Positions 11,789 through 19,899 of a stretch of DNA of 23,581 nucleotides are shown here, piece after piece; within the stretch, counting starts at the first letter, position 1, and the number at the start of each line of letters is the position of its first letter. The notes under the pieces are model-generated. The model did not search any database and was not told the origin of the DNA. It was given only the letters and a program-made list of their open reading frames with translations. Source of the DNA: a virus; IMG/VR virus record IMGVR_UViG_3300002231_000844, positions 130 to 23,710 of that record. One strand, 5' to 3'. Made by a program: the position numbers and the translations under genes.

Positions 11789-13415
11789 AGAAGAACTATA
11801 CGAAGGGTACACCGAATTTCCTCAGCAGGACGTAACTGCTGCTGGTAGAACTAACATAGGGCCATTTGCAGCACTATGGAATAGGTTGACTGGTAAGAAA
11901 CGAGGAAGAGGTAGACCCCCTATCGAGTTACCTAAGACTGGTGATACAGCCTCGCCTATGGTTCCTGCGGAAGAGGAGTCATATATGAGTTCTATTACCT
12001 CTAATAGAGGTAGGTCTACTATACAACTTCCTAGAGTTGAGGCTACAAGAAGAGGGCGTTACAGAGATGTTGAAAGAATGGACGAGCATCCTGAGATTAG
12101 TTCCGCTTTCGACATATACTCAGATGATGCTTCGCAAGAGGATATCAAAGGAAACCCTATCCTTATAGAAACTGACGACCCTTTACTTAGAAGAGAAGCG
12201 GAGAAGTTTTTAGAGAACACTAGAATTGATAAGTATCTGTGGGATATTGTTAGAAACGTAGCAAAGTACGGTGATTCCTTCATTGAGAATATTGTCAGTG
12301 TAAATAACCCAAAGCTAGGTATTGTAAAGGTAAAACCTCTAAATCCAAACTACATTTATAGAGTAGAGGATAGAAAGGGCAATCTTCTAAAGTTCTACCA
12401 AGAGATTCCTAGACCAGGAGACCCCATGATGAGTAGTGGGGAGACAGATGCTTTAGATAAAACTAGAGCTATTGAACTCAATAAAAGACAGATAACTCAC
12501 TTTAGGAGAAGAACCTCTGACCCAAACTATTACCCATATGGTAAAAGTATAGCTGCCGCTGCTATTAGAACTTGGCGTTCCTTAAGGCTAATGGAAGACG
12601 CTATGTTAATCTATAGATTACAACGCGCACCTGAGAGAAGAGTGTTTAAGATTGACGTTGGTAACCTTCCTCAAACTAAAGCAGAGGCATTCCTGGAAAG
12701 GGTAAAGGCGAAGTTCAAGAAAGAGAAGTTCTTTGATACTACTACTGGTACAGTAAACGAGAGATATAATCCCGCTTCCGTAGACGAGGATTTCTTCGTA
12801 CTTAATAGAAACGGAAAGGGTACTGATATCGACGTACTCCCAGGCGCACAAAACCTTGGGGATATAGATGACGTTAAGTATTGGAGAGATAAGGTACTTG
12901 CGGCTATGAAAGTACCGAAAGACTTCATTGTTGAGAAGGACAAGTCTCCTGAAAGAAAAGCCAACTTAAGTCAGTTGGATGTTAAATTCTCTAAAGCTGT
13001 ATCAAGGCTCCAAAGAGATATTGAGTTAGGGTTAGAAGATATCCTAACCTTGCATTTAATGTTGAGAGGTTTCAGCAGAAGAGCTACTAAAGCTATCAAG
13101 CTTAAGCTTTGCCCTCCTTCCGACATGAATGAGAAGAGAAGACTTGAGCTAGACGAGAAGAAACTTCAAATCGTAACTCAAGTACAAGGGCTTAATCTAT
13201 TCGATGACGAGTACATCTATAAGACATATTTCGATATGTCTGATAATGAGGTATCCGTTATGAAGGACAGATTGAAGAAGGAGAAAGAAGCTAAGGCACT
13301 TGAGGAGGCTCAAATCCAAGCTGCTATGGCTCCTCCTGAAGGAAGCTCTGATGAAGAAATGCCACCAGGAGCGGAAGGTGCGCCCCCAGGCGGTGAACCT
13401 ACAGGCCCAATGTAA
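11781..13415 (+). CDS. 20: Portal vertex protein, T4 gp20 family
   Basis: A 544-aa protein (T4 gp20 is 524) that forms the dodecameric portal through which the terminase packages DNA. Diagnostic stretches are ISSAFDIYSDDA near the start of the core, KYGDSFIENIV, RAPERRVFKIDVGNLPQTKA, TGTVNERYNPASVDEDFFV, DIDVLPGAQNLGDIDDVKYW and LAAMKVPKDFI, all in the order of the gp20 family. The N-terminus carries an Arg/Pro linker (GKKRGRGRPP) and the C-terminal tail is Pro/Gly/Glu-rich. The ATG overlaps the terminase stop, matching the T4 pairing of packaging genes. Confidence 0.92.
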   Translation: MDREELYEGYTEFPQQDVTAAGRTNIGPFAALWNRLTGKKRGRGRPPIELPKTGDTASPMVPAEEESYMSSITSNRGRSTIQLPRVEATRRGRYRDVERMDEHPEISSAFDIYSDDASQEDIKGNPILIETDDPLLRREAEKFLENTRIDKYLWDIVRNVAKYGDSFIENIVSVNNPKLGIVKVKPLNPNYIYRVEDRKGNLLKFYQEIPRPGDPMMSSGETDALDKTRAIELNKRQITHFRRRTSDPNYYPYGKSIAAAAIRTWRSLRLMEDAMLIYRLQRAPERRVFKIDVGNLPQTKAEAFLERVKAKFKKEKFFDTTTGTVNERYNPASVDEDFFVLNRNGKGTDIDVLPGAQNLGDIDDVKYWRDKVLAAMKVPKDFIVEKDKSPERKANLSQLDVKFSKAVSRLQRDIELGLEDILTLHLMLRGFSRRATKAIKLKLCPPSDMNEKRRLELDEKKLQIVTQVQGLNLFDDEYIYKTYFDMSDNEVSVMKDRLKKEKEAKALEEAQIQAAMAPPEGSSDEEMPPGAEGAPPGGEPTGPM

Positions 13416-13447
13416 ATAATTGAAAGTTTATCATTATTTAAGAGGTA

Positions 13448-13466
13448 TATACTTTTAGACATTATT
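13448..13466 (+). promoter_or_regulatory. TATACT box before 13467-14783
   Basis: TATATACT ends at 13453, 13 nt before the ATG. The same TATATACT-13-ATG arrangement occurs on the minus strand before the ATG at 21016, suggesting a shared promoter type with a very short leader. Confidence 0.4.
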
Positions 13467-14783
13467 ATGGAAATAGAAGACTTATTTAAGGTTAGAGATA
13501 AATCCTACATTAGATTAAACAATCTTACAGACTATCTTGGACGCTCTCTACGGGAGAATGTTGTTATTTTCGACGTAGATAGTAAAGAAAACGAAATAAG
13601 TTTTCTGACTGAATCGGAGAAGTTTATAACGGGTAAGTACACCTTAAAAGAAGGAAGTATGATTCTTGAGGATATTACAGTTGACAATGCTGACGATGTA
13701 ATGTCCGATGAAGCAGTTGATAATTACCTAACAGAGCAAGTCCATAGTTTTGTATCTAATCTTAGAGAAGGCTCTTACTCTGATGCCACTCTAGATTATA
13801 ATGGAATGATAGATGTGTTCAAGTCAAGAGGTAGAATTAATGAAACACGTAGTAATCTATCAGAAAAGCTAAAATCCCTTACTGAGTCTTCCCTAACAGG
13901 CGACTCTTCTTGCTTTGGTAAGCTCTCAGAATTAAAGGATAATATTGAGAAGTTTGTAAAGGATAATGAGAAAGTCATAAAAGAGAACTCTGATATTCTA
14001 AACTCCGTTAAGTTAAATAACTCAATGTCTAGAGTATTTGATACAAAGAAACTTACATATGACGAACTAATTAAAGAAGGACTCTATGTAGACGATAATG
14101 AAAGTATTGAGTTATATGAAATGGTTTGTCGTAGAGAACTTATTGCTAGAGAAATATATGAGTCTAGAAAGAACTTCTCTAACATGTGGGTATCTAATAA
14201 CTTATTAGGGGAACTGGCTGAGGGATTAATAAACGAAGAAGTATCTGTACCTGATAAGGTTTCTAGTTTAATAAAGGAAGTTCCTTACTTTGCACTGGCC
14301 GCTAAGTCCGAGATAAATGAGGCACTTTCAAGAGTTGCCATGATTGACTTAGGTGGAGAAGTATCCAAGAAAAGAATCAAAGAGTATACAGCAGCAATCT
14401 TCGAACTTAAGAAAGACGCTAAGAAAGAAATCGTCAAGAGACTTAATGAGTCTTATGGGGTTAACATTAATAACCTGAGATACGTTCCGACATTCTCAGA
14501 CTTAGCTACAACCCAAGCAACGCTATTCGAAACATTAGCTAGTATGAGTGGCAGTGAGATTATTACTGAGAAACTAACTGAGGCAGCTAATTCTATAAAA
14601 GGACACTCAGGGATTGATGTTCTAGTTGTAAGTGATGTAATCAATGAAGTTCTCACACCTGCCCTGAATGTTATATTTGAGAATGCAATCCCAGAACTTA
14701 ATGACTCTATTCTACTAGAAGAACTAGGAGCGGAAGCGTCGAATCTAATATCTAGAAGAAGGTTACTATGGGGATATGGGTGA
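13467..14783 (+). CDS. Hypothetical helical protein between portal and core protein (438 aa)
   Basis: Not recognised by sequence. A small beta-rich N-terminus (VVIFDVDSKENEISFL) is followed by about 350 mostly helical, charged residues (LSEKLKSLTESSL, LKDNIEKFVKDNEKVIKENS). T4 places head-core genes 67, 68, 21 and 22 after portal, so a scaffold or core role is plausible. No protease motif (Ser-His dyad) stood out. The end (RRRLLWGYG) overlaps the next gene by 8 nt in the +1 frame, so a fused product by +1 shift at GGG-TGA is possible but not needed. Confidence 0.55.
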   Translation: MEIEDLFKVRDKSYIRLNNLTDYLGRSLRENVVIFDVDSKENEISFLTESEKFITGKYTLKEGSMILEDITVDNADDVMSDEAVDNYLTEQVHSFVSNLREGSYSDATLDYNGMIDVFKSRGRINETRSNLSEKLKSLTESSLTGDSSCFGKLSELKDNIEKFVKDNEKVIKENSDILNSVKLNNSMSRVFDTKKLTYDELIKEGLYVDDNESIELYEMVCRRELIAREIYESRKNFSNMWVSNNLLGELAEGLINEEVSVPDKVSSLIKEVPYFALAAKSEINEALSRVAMIDLGGEVSKKRIKEYTAAIFELKKDAKKEIVKRLNESYGVNINNLRYVPTFSDLATTQATLFETLASMSGSEIITEKLTEAANSIKGHSGIDVLVVSDVINEVLTPALNVIFENAIPELNDSILLEELGAEASNLISRRRLLWGYG

Positions 14784-15246
14784 TGGGGAGGACGACGATG
14801 AAGACGAGTCCAAGAAATCAAAGAAGAAGGCAAAGGGTAAACTTGTAAAGAAGAAGAAAGGCAAGGACGGTGATGATGAGGACGGTGATGATGAGGACGA
14901 AGATGATGAAGGTGTAGATGACGAGAAGGGCAAAAAGAAAGAAGATAAAAAGCCCAAGAAAGGTAAGAAACCTCTAAAGGAAGGCGTTGAAGAAGATGGA
15001 GATATAGAGGAAGAAGTAGAACTTACCGATGAAGAGATAGCTGCTGGTGAAGTACCTGATGAAGATGGTATGAGAGAAGGTGAAGAGGAAGATGAGGAAG
15101 TTGAATCCAATGACCAAGTTAATCTCTCAGATGAAGATATTCACAAACTTACTGATGACCTAGGAGATATGATGAAAGGTATGGAAGTGTCATCTAAGAA
15201 AGGTTCAGTAGATGATGAACCAGACCTTAGTGAAGACGAAGAGTAA
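14776..15246 (+). CDS. Highly charged prohead-core-like protein (156 aa)
   Basis: Nearly all Asp, Glu, Lys and Gly: alternating acidic and basic blocks, for example DGDDEDGDDEDEDDEG then KGKKKEDKKPKKGKK. The composition and position after portal resemble T4 gp67, a small acidic prohead core protein. The 15-bp unit GACGGTGATGATGAG is tandemly duplicated near 14868-14897, so the acidic run may grow by slippage. The C-terminal third is more ordinary (VNLSDEDIHKLTDDLGDMMKG). Terminated by the hairpin at 15270-15301. Confidence 0.5.
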   Translation: MGDGEDDDEDESKKSKKKAKGKLVKKKKGKDGDDEDGDDEDEDDEGVDDEKGKKKEDKKPKKGKKPLKEGVEEDGDIEEEVELTDEEIAAGEVPDEDGMREGEEEDEEVESNDQVNLSDEDIHKLTDDLGDMMKGMEVSSKKGSVDDEPDLSEDEE

Positions 15247-15474
15247 TTACTCAGTATAACCTTGCTTTAAAAGAGACATGTAGACAGATACATGTCTCTT
15301 TCTCATTTGTATAAGTTCTAGTATAGACTGGTCTAGAGTCTCTATTGTATCCTCTGAAATTGAACCGTCTTCCGATATTGATTTCGCTAACGTATTCATA
15401 ATTTCCAGTATTGAATCAACATCACTCTTGTTAAAGTCTGCTGCCTTTCTAACTCTATCTTCGTTTGTTTTCAT
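15247..15474 (-). CDS. Small helical protein (75 aa)
   Basis: Unrecognised. Two helices (VDSILEIMNTLAKSIS and IETLDQSILELIQMRK). The ATG overlaps the TGA of the restored UvsW reading frame (ATGA), with AGAAGAG upstream. Its last 10-15 codons coincide with the terminator hairpin 15270-15301, constraining both. Confidence 0.6.
   Translation of the reverse strand: MKTNEDRVRKAADFNKSDVDSILEIMNTLAKSISEDGSISEDTIETLDQSILELIQMRKRHVSVYMSLLKQGYTE
15270..15301. terminator. Bidirectional hairpin inside the 3' end of 15247-15474
   Basis: 13-bp perfect stem (AAAGAGACATGTA / TACATGTCTCTTT) with a 6-nt loop. T-rich sequence follows on both strands. It ends plus transcription after 14776-15246 yet encodes the last residues of the opposing small gene. 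Confidence 0.65.
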
Positions 15475-16825
15475 CTATCTCTTCTATATTGAAATTTTAA
15501 TCTCTTGTATGAGCTTCTCCTCTTCTTAGCGTGTTGTATAAGGTAAGGGGCTTTTATCCAAGAAATCAATTATCTCTACACTGTCCTTACTTTCATGTAG
15601 TCTCAAAAGCTCTACCCATAGCCTGTATAGTAGCTATCTCAGATTTTAATGCTCTAGCATTTATGAAGTGAGTTATCTCAGGAATATTTATACCTGTCTG
15701 GAATACCACTGTTCCTATTATAACACCGTGAGTAGAGTTCACAAAATTACTTACCTTTTTATCTCTTACACTTAACGGGTCTTTTCCTTGTACAATCACT
15801 GAATCAGGTATAAGTACATTTAGTATTTCAGCATGTTCAATATTCTTTACAAGAATTAATACTTTACTACTCTCAGTCGTACTTTGAACATCCTTTACAA
15901 TATCTCTTATGATACCATTTCTAACTCCACTCCTGATTATAAACCTTTGGTAATAATCTTCATATCCAAAACCATCACATTTAGATAAGTCAGGTTCCTT
16001 CATATCTATTAGTGTTATCTTGGGGTCTGTCAACCAACCTTCATCGACAAGCTCTTTGGCAGATACTTCGTTTATAATCTTACCTAATCCTGCAACTAAG
16101 TTAAGTCTAGGGATATGGTCTTTAGGTACTGTTGCACTCATACCTATCCTAACATAAGCCTTCTTGAATGAAGAGATTAAAGCCTTGCCTATTTTACCAT
16201 TAGCAAACTCGTGAACTTCATCAAACATTATAAACTCAGCATCTAAATGTGTGTCTAGTATTCGGCCAACAGACTGTGCGGTACACAGCATAACATCTTT
16301 CATAATGAATCCGTCCCCAAAGCATAAACCGACATCAAATCCAAACTTCTTTAAAAACTCATATGTTTGAGTAAGGATAGATTTCTTTGTGAAGAAGATG
16401 ATACCTTTTCTCCCCTCTAAGGCACTTAAAAGATAAGCTAATATTGGAGTTTTACCTGATGCGGTAGGAGCTTCAATAATACATCTTTTTTCAAGTAGTG
16501 CTGAATCAACTATTCTAGTTTGGTAATCTCTAAGTGTTAATCCTTCTACAAAAGGTTCCTCTAACTCATAGGTTTCTCTTGTGTCATTTATTTCATAATC
16601 TAGACCTACCAACTCCAAGTCTTTAATTATATGACTTAGTAGACCTGTCCCAAACGTACCTTTCTTAGTAAAGTATTCTTTAGTACCTTTCCAGTACCCT
16701 CGCCTATACTTCGATGAGAAGTGCGCTCCTGGAATTTTCCGTGTATATTTCCTATTTAGAACCTCTAGCAGCTTCTGGTTGTCTGTCTCTAGTCTAGTTC
16801 TCTGATTGCCTACGTGAAATATCAT
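15471..16825 (-). CDS. uvsW: UvsW-type SF2 helicase, two +1 shifts near the C-terminus
   Basis: An ATP-dependent helicase that in T4 unwinds R-loops and migrates branched recombination intermediates. Visible motifs: TLRDYQ (Q-like, about 97-102), Walker A APTASGKT (119-126), DEVH (202-205), SAT (230-232), then GVIIGTVVFQTGINIPE and IQAMGRA (motifs V and VI). The open frame stops after 410 aa, just past motif VI. Skipping one T in the TTTT run at 15605-15608 (minus strand) gives GRALRLHESK...DFLDK; skipping one A in the run at 15552-15555 gives APYLIQHAKKRRSSYKRL and a TGA overlapping the next ATG. The joined protein is about 450 aa (T4 UvsW 502). Confidence 0.85.
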
Positions 16826-16867
16826 CCACTGTATTTATTATAACAGACTTCTATAATAGATACTAAT
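16826..16867. promoter_or_regulatory. Divergent TATAAT boxes between uvsW and the gp26-like gene
   Basis: Two TATAAT hexamers in 42 bp: minus 16842-16837 (11 nt to the uvsW ATG) and plus 16852-16857 (10 nt to the ATG at 16868). No -35 boxes and no room for a normal leader. Confidence 0.5.
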
Positions 16868-17743
16868 ATGGAAGATAAAGAAGTTAGCATCATAGATATG
16901 GCAAATGCTCACATGGCCACAGGTAGAACATTAACCTCGCCGCCCCAAGAAGGTAATCCAACTATTGAAAAACCACAAGACTCTCCTATTGTAGGGAATG
17001 TCCCTACTAGAAATGACGATGAGGCTGTTCTCTCAAACTTACTACTGAAAGTGAAGGAGAATAAGAACCCTTCTGTAGAGCTAAAACTACCTTCTAATGG
17101 CTTTGCCTATAACGGTATTTCTACTGTTAAGATATCTCCTTTCACCTGGGAAGATGAGGTTAACCTTAAGACTATGGCAGAAGAATCAGACCCTGATGCT
17201 CTTATGGCAGAGATACTTAACAAGTACGTTGAAGGTCTTGATATAAACTATGCTACTCTACCAGACAGAGATTTTATACTTTACAGTATACGCAGGGTAA
17301 CATATGGAGATTCGTACCCTATGGAGAAGACTTGTACCCATGAAGGGTGTGGAAAGATTAATAAGGTTAACTTGTCTCTAAGTAGTTTACCTGTTGTCTA
17401 CGCATCAGCTTCCCTTAATGTAGATGAATATACTCTTCCTGATTCTGAACAAGTGTGCGTATCCAGACACCCAGCGGTTAAAGATGAGAAATTCATTAAT
17501 GGCCTTAGAAACAGTTATCTGAATCTTCATAAATTCATTGTTTCAATAGGTGGTATTACTGACTCCAAAGTAATCTATGAGTTTCTTAAGAGAACCACCA
17601 CTAAAGATATAAATGTAATACACTCTCACGTGTTTGAAGAAACATACGGTATGGAACATCTTGTTATGTTCGATTGTGCTAAGTGTGGCAAGGATAATGC
17701 GGTGAGATTGGAACTTACACCTGAGTTTTTTACGCCGAGTTAA
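16868..17743 (+). CDS. Baseplate hub/assembly protein, T4 gp26-like
   Basis: 291 aa. After a disordered N-terminus of about 65 residues comes the pattern of the T4-type baseplate family PF12322: VELKLPSNGFAYNG, then VKISPFTWEDEVNLKTM, a DRDFILYSIRRVTYGDSY segment and a split zinc ribbon (Cys156/Cys161 and Cys270/Cys273). In T4 this protein helps assemble the central baseplate hub. The frame ends in a run of six T (17726-17731) shortly before the stop; a -1 shift there opens a further 55 codons with no start codon of their own. Confidence 0.6.
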   Translation: MEDKEVSIIDMANAHMATGRTLTSPPQEGNPTIEKPQDSPIVGNVPTRNDDEAVLSNLLLKVKENKNPSVELKLPSNGFAYNGISTVKISPFTWEDEVNLKTMAEESDPDALMAEILNKYVEGLDINYATLPDRDFILYSIRRVTYGDSYPMEKTCTHEGCGKINKVNLSLSSLPVVYASASLNVDEYTLPDSEQVCVSRHPAVKDEKFINGLRNSYLNLHKFIVSIGGITDSKVIYEFLKRTTTKDINVIHSHVFEETYGMEHLVMFDCAKCGKDNAVRLELTPEFFTPS

Positions 17744-17898
17744 GCTTCCGCCTAAGCGCAAAGAATCTCTTAAGAGAAGCCGCAATCTTTGAAGAGGCAG
17801 ATATAAGCTACCCTTTGTATTCGTCTCTTAGTTATAAGGATAGACAAGTACTCATAGATGTTATAAAAGAACTTCGTGAAGAGGGTAAGAATAAGTAA
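17731..17898 (+). CDS. -1 frameshift extension of the gp26-like gene (gp51-like)
   Basis: A 55-codon segment beginning YAELSFRLSAKNLL. It has no ATG or GTG; the first TTG is about halfway through, so it is probably not an independent gene. It is in the -1 frame relative to 16868-17743 and joins it at GAG TTT TTT AC. The content (AEADI-like linker, YPLYSSLSYKDRQVLIDVIK) resembles short T4 gp51-type baseplate-hub assembly proteins. A fused product would have about 343 aa. This is reminiscent of -1 frameshifted tail-chaperone pairs (lambda G/GT, P2 E/E'). A lost T in the assembly would look the same. Confidence 0.5.
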   Translation, partial: YAELSFRLSAKNLLREAAIFEEADISYPLYSSLSYKDRQVLIDVIKELREEGKNK

Positions 17899-17906
17899 AT
17901 ATCTAT

Positions 17907-18905
17907 ATGGCGCAGTTAAACAGTATTACAGTCATACCTAGACATAATAGACCTTCTACAGAGGAAAGGGTAGAATTACAACTTAATTATATTGTAGGTG
18001 GAAGTCTAGCCGACCCCTATGAAATAGAGTCAGTTCACATATTTAAGGATACAACGGCATCTAGCGTAGAATTCCCTTACATAACAAATGGGCTTATTGA
18101 GAACCTAGTAGACCTTTCAGCAACGTCAGATAATTATGGACTGTTAGCTACTTCATCCCTCAACTCTTCTGTATTTAGATACGCATACACTTCAGGCACA
18201 CCTGTTACAAGTTCTGTCTATGATACTTCTAACTACAGCCTTGATTCTTCTGCCGCAAGTGGAATATACAGGTCGGATGATTACGCGGAAGGTGTTTTCT
18301 CAGTTATATTAGCACCTGGGATATCTGGTACAGAGGAAGATGATACCGCTAGAACCATACCTGCGAGTGGGCTACAGTCAGGAGATTACTTCGACGTATG
18401 GACGGTAAGACACCGTAGTACAGGTAATCTAAGGATATTCGCCCATGAGTTCAAGCTAAGTCTAGACTCTGTGATAACAACTACAGAGCCTATCATTGTA
18501 GAGTCTACGGTTAAGCTTAAGAACAGGTACGTTGAAATGGGTTCTAAGGAGGACTTACATTTCACATGTAACTATGGCGTTACTTCAAAAGGGTTGTCTA
18601 GGGCAGAGAAGAATATATTCAGAGACTCGCTTCTCAGGGATGTAAAACTTCGCCTCGTAAAAATAAACGAAGACCCTAACTTAACCTCCAGATTCGAAGT
18701 GTCAGGGTTCTCAGATACATCTGGACTTATGCACGTAACAGCGCACGACGATGTTTTATTCAACTTTGATACAACTGTACTTCAAACTATAGCTAATGCT
18801 AATACAGACTACGGTTCTATCTTAGGAGTATATGAGGTTCAGCTAGAGTACGTAATACTTACAGAGACGTTGAGAAGTCCTAAGTTTAGGATAGTTGTGA
18901 GATAA
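17907..18905 (+). CDS. Beta-rich structural protein (332 aa)
   Basis: Function unrecognised. Ser/Thr/Tyr-rich with many short strands (SSVYDTSNYSLDSSAASG, GDYFDVWTVRHRSTGNLR), typical of phage surface or tail-decoration domains. The N-terminus (ITVIPRHNRPSTEERVELQL) looks like an Ig-like or baseplate-attachment domain. It follows the baseplate gene by 8 nt. TAAATATCTAT precedes the ATG and could be a near-leaderless promoter. Its end overlaps the convergent primase gene by 20 bp. Confidence 0.5.
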   Translation: MAQLNSITVIPRHNRPSTEERVELQLNYIVGGSLADPYEIESVHIFKDTTASSVEFPYITNGLIENLVDLSATSDNYGLLATSSLNSSVFRYAYTSGTPVTSSVYDTSNYSLDSSAASGIYRSDDYAEGVFSVILAPGISGTEEDDTARTIPASGLQSGDYFDVWTVRHRSTGNLRIFAHEFKLSLDSVITTTEPIIVESTVKLKNRYVEMGSKEDLHFTCNYGVTSKGLSRAEKNIFRDSLLRDVKLRLVKINEDPNLTSRFEVSGFSDTSGLMHVTAHDDVLFNFDTTVLQTIANANTDYGSILGVYEVQLEYVILTETLRSPKFRIVVR

Positions 18906-19899
18906 GTAAATACTCTAACTTAGATTTATTTATATTCCCGTATACGTAATTTCTAACTTCTGAAGCCCCTCTCTTAACTAGGAATTCATTCCAGTCCCCG
19001 TACTCTTTAGGAGGGTGGCAGAACATTACCTTATCTGCACCTACACCCCCTAGAATCTTAGCAGAGCATTCCATACCTTTTCTCCCTGCATCATCATTAT
19101 CGAATGCAAGTATTATTATTGCACCATTAGAATTAGCCCAGTCCTTAAGTTTTCTAGCTTGTATGGCTGAAATGTAGCTCCCATTTATACATGTAGCATT
19201 TACATTAGACGATTGCAATGTAATAGAGTCAAGTGGCCCTTCAGTAACCATTACATACTTGGATTCTTCATTATAAGGGTACAGTATGTTTGAGCATTTA
19301 TGAAGCTCACCTGTATCTTTCTCTGTTGGGTTTAAATACTTTAAAGGGCTGTTACCTAAAGCTCTAGCCTGAAAGAAGAACATAGAATCGCTGTCTTTAT
19401 ACCTATAAGGTATAATGAGTCTCCTGCTGTACTTCCCTTTCTCACAAAACATTAATTCCCCTAAGGGAAGAGACCGTTCAAAAGCCATTTTGAAAGCAAG
19501 TCTTTCAGATAAAGAATATGAGTTTCTACTGAACTCATAGGTGAGAGGTTTGAAGTCTTTAGCAATTTCATTTATCTTACTTACCCCTACTACTGTCTCT
19601 GACTCAGGGCGGCTCCTACTTTTATAGAATATTAGTTCAGGTGAATCTAGAAGTTTTCTCCCTATGAATATCCTTGCTGCATTTATGGATATTCCCTCCA
19701 TAAAGGCTACTAGCTGCTCAAAGTTACCTTTCTGCTTATACTTGAAACATTGCCATAAACCAGTCTCCTGATTTATACTCATGTGCTTATTGGTATCCTC
19801 TCCGAATATAGAGTTTACTATAAATTCTTTGTCAGACTCATTATAATCATCAAAATGAGAGGTGAGGTAGTCTATTATAACGTGAGAGGGAATTTCCAT
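18886..19899 (-). CDS. DNA primase, gp61/DnaG-like TOPRIM
   Basis: 337 aa (T4 gp61 is 342). TOPRIM motifs are clear: YVMVTEGPLDSIT (catalytic Glu, about residue 225) and IIILAFDNDDAGRKG (DxD). It makes RNA primers for lagging-strand synthesis with the replicative helicase. The N-terminal zinc site usual in this family is degenerate: around GLWQCFKYKQKGNFEQLVAF there is only one Cys where a CxxC pair is expected. The start is head to head with the nuclease gene, the two ATGs overlapping by two bases. Confidence 0.75.
   Translation of the reverse strand: MEIPSHVIIDYLTSHFDDYNESDKEFIVNSIFGEDTNKHMSINQETGLWQCFKYKQKGNFEQLVAFMEGISINAARIFIGRKLLDSPELIFYKSRSRPESETVVGVSKINEIAKDFKPLTYEFSRNSYSLSERLAFKMAFERSLPLGELMFCEKGKYSRRLIIPYRYKDSDSMFFFQARALGNSPLKYLNPTEKDTGELHKCSNILYPYNEESKYVMVTEGPLDSITLQSSNVNATCINGSYISAIQARKLKDWANSNGAIIILAFDNDDAGRKGMECSAKILGGVGADKVMFCHPPKEYGDWNEFLVKRGASEVRNYVYGNINKSKLEYLLISQLS

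Noticed and set aside
14766-15110. Ser-rich minus-strand open frame
   Set aside because: It is the antisense of the Asp/Glu/Lys-rich core protein; poly-Ser is the expected mirror of GAT/GAG/GAA repeats.
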